NCBI RefSeq assembly: GCF_040054535.1
Contig: NC_090785.1
Location: 20,527,001 to 20,591,000, forward strand
Length of the DNA stretch: 64,000 nucleotides
From: Antennarius striatus
Lineage: Eukaryota > Chordata > Actinopteri > Lophiiformes > Antennariidae
Direction of reading: 5' to 3'
A program made the translations under genes and the position numbers. Position 1 is the stretch's first letter, and every line of letters begins with the position of its first letter. A model generated the notes under the pieces. It was not told the DNA's origin and did no database searches. It saw only the letters and a program-made list of their open reading frames with translations. Shown here piece after piece: positions 60,553 to 64,000 of the stretch.

Positions 60553-60800
60553 ATCCATTCATCATCCTCCGAACCGCTTTATCCGCTGTAGTAGGTCGCG
60601 GGGAGCTTGAGTCTATCCCAGCTGGCATAGAGTGTGAGGCGAGGGACACTCCAGGCGCGACGCCAGTGCAACGCAGAGCCACATAGAGCCAGACAACCAT
60701 GCACACTCACACACTACGGGCAATTTGGAACTGCCAATTAACTTAAAGCGTATGTTTTTGGAGGTGAGAGGAAACCGGAGGGAATCCACATGTGGTAGGA
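60553..60800 (-). repeat. tRNA-headed SINE-like repeat, copy 5 (partial)
   Basis: Tail and middle present (gctttatccgctgtagtagg, gaggtgagaggaaaccggag); the head is missing. Confidence 0.7.
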
Positions 60801-61950
60801 TAGCTCTACACTCCCCACCGTGAGGGGCAGTGTGGCAGACAATCAGCGAGTGGCCACCTATAAGTAGACCTGGTCGGACCCTTCTCCGTCTTTTCCGCTT
60901 CCTCTCCCTCCTTTACGGAGCCGACAGCCGTACGTGGCAGCGTCTCGCGGTCAGCCGATTGGGTTTCAGAACAAAGTGTGGTGTTACCGGGAGCTGGGCG
61001 GTCTCCCTTGGGCCGGTGTGCGCGCGGTGCGCTTCCTGAGGCCATCGCTGGTGTAGTCTGGTGCAGCGGGCGTCCTCCTGCCGCGTGCGACACCTCGATC
61101 CTGCCCTCCGTGCGCGGACGTCATTGCCGCTGTGAGCCTCGCTGCTGTTTTGGGCCATCGTTCTTCTTTCTCCTTCGTCTGGGGTTTGGCTCGTCTGGAG
61201 ACTTTAATCACCGTAATTCGGCGCTGATTCGGCCCATATTGGACTAGGCTCCATTAACGGTGGTCAAAAGCCGTACAATGCGGCATTCACAAAAGTTCTC
61301 AACGTGAGCCAAGAGAGGGCGTCCCGACCCTCTCATAGACGCTGAGCCATCATCTCTGGAGAGTGGTTTTAATTGGAGGGGCAGACTCTCAATTCCTTGA
61401 GTTTAGTCATTTGTTATTTCTTTCGTTGAATTATTATTGATAAGTTTTGTGGGTTATAATTGATTTATTGTTTAGTAATCTTTTTTTCTCCACTTTTTGA
61501 TAATTTGTGTGTTAGAACAGTTTAATTTGGGGCCACTGACATTTGGTTATAGTGTGTGAGGGTTGCCTTGATTTTGTGTTTCTAATTGTGTTCTTTTTCT
61601 TTGACAGGTGCTGAGGGCATAGAGCAGCAGCGGTTCCCCTGGTGGTGGTTCTTTATTCACGTTTTTTTTTTTTTTGGTTTGCTGTGTCACTGGTGCAGTG
61701 TAGTTTTTGGATCTCTCCCCTTTTTGTTACCGCTGTCGTGGTAAGCCCCAGCCCTGTCCCTTTTTTTGGTAATTCCTCATAACACCCCTTACCACCATGT
61801 TCGTTAGTATTAATTTAGTCTGTTGCTCATAATTGGTTAATAAAAAGTATTTTTATAATTGGAAATCACACTCTGGTTCTGTGGAATTTCTTGAACTGTG
61901 TGCCTTGGTCCAAATTGAAGCCTAGTTATTTGTAAATCTTGTTTATATCC
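60801..61950. other. Unassigned, G+C-rich start; possible LTR-like segment
   Basis: A tataagtagacctgg word at 60860 is followed by ~1 kb with no sustained coding frame and an AATAAA-like word (aataaaaag) at 61842. Overlapping short ORFs at 60806-61247 on both strands reflect high G+C. It could be an LTR; no ends found. Confidence 0.3.
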
Positions 61951-61984
61951 TGAGGTGAAAGTCCCTAGGTGGTGTTGTCAGCAA

Positions 61985-62118
61985 CTGCTTCACACCGCTT
62001 GCCTTGCCACACACGAAAACACAGGAAGAACATGCAAATTCCGCACAGACCGGGACTCGAATGGGGAGCCATCTTGTTATGCGGCGACAGCGCTACCCAC
62101 TGTGCCACCGTGCCGCCA
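61985..62118 (-). repeat. tRNA-headed SINE-like repeat, copy 6 (head only)
   Basis: On the minus strand: ggcggcacggtggcacagtg, gtagcgctgtcgcc, then ccattcgagtcccgg, which matches a B box (GTTCGAATCCC type). This is the clearest tRNA-like head of the family. Confidence 0.75.
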
Positions 62119-62344
62119 ACACAACCAAACTTTCAAATTGGAACTAAAAGCTCTTATTTCTACCTCCCTCCCTTTATCTTTCTCCTTAAGGATCCATCCA
62201 TATAGAGCAGAGACGTTTATTGATGCTGAACTAATTGATATTTCTTTCAGTCATCAACGCATAAAAGCTTGTGCCAGTGCTGCACATCTTTTGTAAAAAC
62301 AGCTCATTTTTATTTCTGTTTCTAACTTGTTTGTAGTCATTCAA

Positions 62345-62410
62345 CAAATATAGATAGATAGATACTTTAATAATCCCGGAGGAAATTGCACATATCCACT
62401 GCTCAGCCAA
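62345..62410 (-). repeat. LINE-tail fragment with (GATA)n
   Basis: tagatagatagatactttaa followed by taatcccggaggaaattgca is the common fish LINE tail. Confidence 0.6.
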
Positions 62411-63036
62411 ACACCAGGAAAAAAAAACAAAGGACATACCACAAGACATACACTACATTAACAGACACATGTAGCATTAACAGTACATATACTAAATTAA
62501 AATATAAACAGTATAAAATTACAATATAAACAGTATTAAATGCAAATCCATTTGACTAAATAGAACCTATAAAACCTTTCAAATAGTGAACTTTGCGTTC
62601 TTCGGTTTATGAAGTGTTCAGAATTTCTGCCCTCATAAAATATTAAAAATAGCGTTATTTGTAACATGTTTATAATCCTGCAAAGGCAATATTTAAATTA
62701 CATATGCTGTGAATAGACTGCTCATAAAATGCATAGAAATGTGCAATAAGATTTATTCTAATAAGCTGACAATCATTACATCTCAAAATATTTTTAATGT
62801 CTTTACCGCTAAATGTATTGGTGATATTTTCATCCTCATTGGACCTTTTTTTGTTCTTGAGATGCTTTGTCTAAAAATTGGGTCCAAATGCAGCACTTGT
62901 CCAAGCAGTTAATCATGGTGGAAGACCCTCCTCTGTGAACACAGAATACTCAATAAAATTCAGACAACGACATAGAATTTAAATTTATTTTCCATTTTTA
63001 CATCTTAAAACACTGTTGTCTTGAGAGTCGACAGTA

Positions 63037-63039
<3 letters not shown>
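62411..63039. other. No gene; cenpu 3' UTR at right part
   Basis: AT-rich. The stretch from about 62965 to 63083 probably belongs to the cenpu 3' UTR. Confidence 0.4.

Positions 63040-63077
<38 letters not shown>
63040..63077. repeat. (GT)n microsatellite just after the cenpu stop codon
   Basis: Uninterrupted repeat beginning 7 nt downstream of the TGA on the coding strand, hence in the 3' UTR. Confidence 0.95.
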
Positions 63078-63078
<1 letters not shown>

Positions 63079-63083
63079 ACAAG

Positions 63084-63209
63084 TCATGATATCAGTGTCC
63101 TGTTCTTCAGGATTTCCTCTTTGTGGTTGTTGATTCCTCTCAGTTGCTGCTCTGATGACTGAATCTGCTTCGCCTCCAGTAGCAGAGCCGGTAAACTGGT
63201 CGCCCCGTA
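63084..63209 (-). CDS. cenpu: cenpu last exon with stop
   Basis: 126 nt, acceptor gctcttcag, encoding YGATSLPALLLEAKQIQSSE through KNRTLIS, stop TGA at 63086-63084. A (CA)n tract starts 7 nt after the stop on the coding strand. A possible AATAAA poly(A) signal lies near 62984-62989. Confidence 0.75.
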   Translation of the reverse strand, partial: YGATSLPALLLEAKQIQSSEQQLRGINNHKEEILKNRTLIS

Positions 63210-63943
63210 CTGAAGAGCAGAAGGAAACAAATCACCATCATTTAAGAAACGCATCACCACTCCATACAAATCTACTGTGTGGGATTTAGGATCCTTGTTG
63301 TGTTTGTTATCTTACAATAAGCTTTTTGTACATGTAGCTGCAGCTCCGTGTGGCTTGTGTAAATAAAATATAAATATCAAATTGAAGTTTATTTTATTGA
63401 TGTAAGTTCATTTTTAATTTTTATTATTTTATTTTTCTTGCTTGTGCTGGACATCCACGAATCGTCTGTTGAGCTCTCTGATGTCACAAAGGAAAGCCTG
63501 GCCTCATCCCAGATCAGCTAACCTGGGTTCCAGTTCATCGTTCTCCTTCTGGAGCGAGCTGGCCTGCCGCTCCACCCTGAGCAAACAACCTTTATTCAAT
63601 TATAGCAGTCTTTAAATATGGTTATTTTTTTAGTTTATAGATAGACAAGGATTAAATGAAGACTAAAGACTTGGTCTCACCTCATATTTGGCTTCAAACA
63701 CTCTCTCTGTGTTTTTACGTATCAAGGAGAAGACCTGGCACATACACAGACAACAACAGGGTTCATAAGAAATTATGTACAGGACTACATCCACATCACA
63801 GGTCCTCTATTGTTGTGGAGAAATTTCAAGGACCAAACATTTCCAACTTTGGAGCAACCCCACCGGTGTGGATTAAACATGGTTGCCAGAGTTACCTTGG
63901 CATTTTCTCTTTTGAGATGCTTGAACTCCTTGTAAGAATTGAT
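63084..63943 (-). CDS. cenpu: Centromere protein U, C-terminal exons (partial, 5' part beyond window)
   Basis: CENP-U is a coiled-coil subunit of the inner-kinetochore CENP-O/P/Q/U/R complex. Exons with good splice sites: 63943-63896 (INSYKEFKHLKRENAK), 63734-63681 (VFSLIRKNTERVFEAKYE) and the last exon 63209-63084, whose YGATSLPALLLEAK and LRGINNHKEEIL match the SLPALL..A / L..IN C-terminal pattern I recall for human CENP-U. Between them a coiled-coil stretch (63576 to about 63450, VERQASSLQKENDELEPR, then FLCDIRELNRRFVDVQ) aligns in length with the mammalian protein. It enters one base out of frame from the preceding exon, has an in-frame TGA, and lacks an obvious donor. Either the assembly has errors here or this copy is damaged. 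The position next to casp3 supports the call. Confidence 0.72.
63450..63576 (-). pseudogene. cenpu: cenpu penultimate exon, apparently disrupted
   Basis: The reading VERQASSLQKENDELEPR, then a stop, then FLCDIRELNRRFVDVQ matches CENP-U in order and length. The acceptor ctcag is followed by GGG, one G more than the frame allows, and a TGA lies at about 63506-63508. An alternative donor at 63523 (CCCAG|GTTAGC) would end the exon before the TGA but does not restore phase. Errors in the assembly or true decay are both possible. Confidence 0.5.
63681..63734 (-). CDS. cenpu: cenpu exon (coiled coil)
   Basis: 54 nt between acceptor tgccag and donor ATGAG|GTGAGA, phase 0, encoding VFSLIRKNTERVFEAKYE; the other two frames contain stops. 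Confidence 0.7.
63896..63943 (-). CDS. cenpu: cenpu exon (coiled coil)
   Basis: 48 nt between acceptor tctttcag and donor CCAAG|GTAACT, phase 0 to 0, encoding INSYKEFKHLKRENAK. Confidence 0.7.
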
Positions 63944-64000
63944 CTGAAAGACAAAACACAAATTAAACACCTCTGACTGGACCACTGTCTGAGTTGTAGC

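Overview
This window is teleost (ray-finned fish) nuclear DNA. It holds intron-containing vertebrate genes with canonical GT/AG splice sites, long dinucleotide repeats, and a dense load of fish-type transposons (hAT, Tc1, piggyBac-like, BEL/Pao, non-LTR LINEs, tRNA-headed SINE-like repeats). I see no bacterial operons, CRISPR arrays, tRNA or rRNA genes.

Three protein-coding genes can be read, all on the minus strand. (1) irf2, interferon regulatory factor 2, has nine coding exons between 24,572 and 34,819 that splice in phase to 348 aa. A CpG-rich promoter/first exon lies near 36.1-36.5 kb. (2) casp3, caspase-3, has six coding exons between 51,971 and 59,827 that splice in phase to 293 aa. 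All catalytic residues are present, and a non-coding first exon lies near 60.4 kb. (3) The 3' part of cenpu (centromere protein U) enters from the right edge (63,084-63,943). The order and orientation irf2-casp3-cenpu match the tetrapod block as I remember it (human 4q35), except that primpol, which I recall lying between CASP3 and CENPU, is not seen here. irf2 is a transcription factor of the interferon response, casp3 the main executioner protease of apoptosis, and cenpu an inner-kinetochore protein. They are a conserved neighbourhood, not an operon.

Layout. 1-1.66 kb: degenerate ~170-bp tandem satellite. 2-6 kb: piggyBac-like and BEL/Pao remnants. 6.8-8.4 kb: dead hAT/ZBED transposase. 8.6-9.4 kb: foldback MITE. 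9.6-11.6 kb: LINE (family A). 12.2-14.6 kb: three-level nest (LINE in Tc1 in BEL/Pao). 14.8-15.4 kb: second Tc1-like fragment. 16.6-16.9 kb: solo LTR with target duplication. 17.3-19.2 kb: SINE-like copy and RTE-like LINE (family B). 21.5-22.8 kb: hAT with target duplication. 24.6-36.5 kb: irf2, its introns carrying LINE, hAT, SINE-like and MITE insertions. 36.6-39.1 kb: microsatellites and a hAT with a nested MITE. 40.5-44.6 kb: LINE B interrupted by a 1.8-kb hAT that contains a 45-bp minisatellite. 45-51 kb: more dispersed repeats and a relatively young LINE A copy. 52-60.4 kb: casp3. 60.5-63 kb: SINE-like repeats and unassigned sequence. 63-64 kb: cenpu.

No new protein system stands out. 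The most informative observations are structural: insertion histories proven by target-site duplications and by empty sites inside this same window; a MITE family with TAA target duplications; short perfect inverted duplications at the 5' ends of three LINE copies; and (CA/TG)n tracts directly abutting exon boundaries in all three genes.
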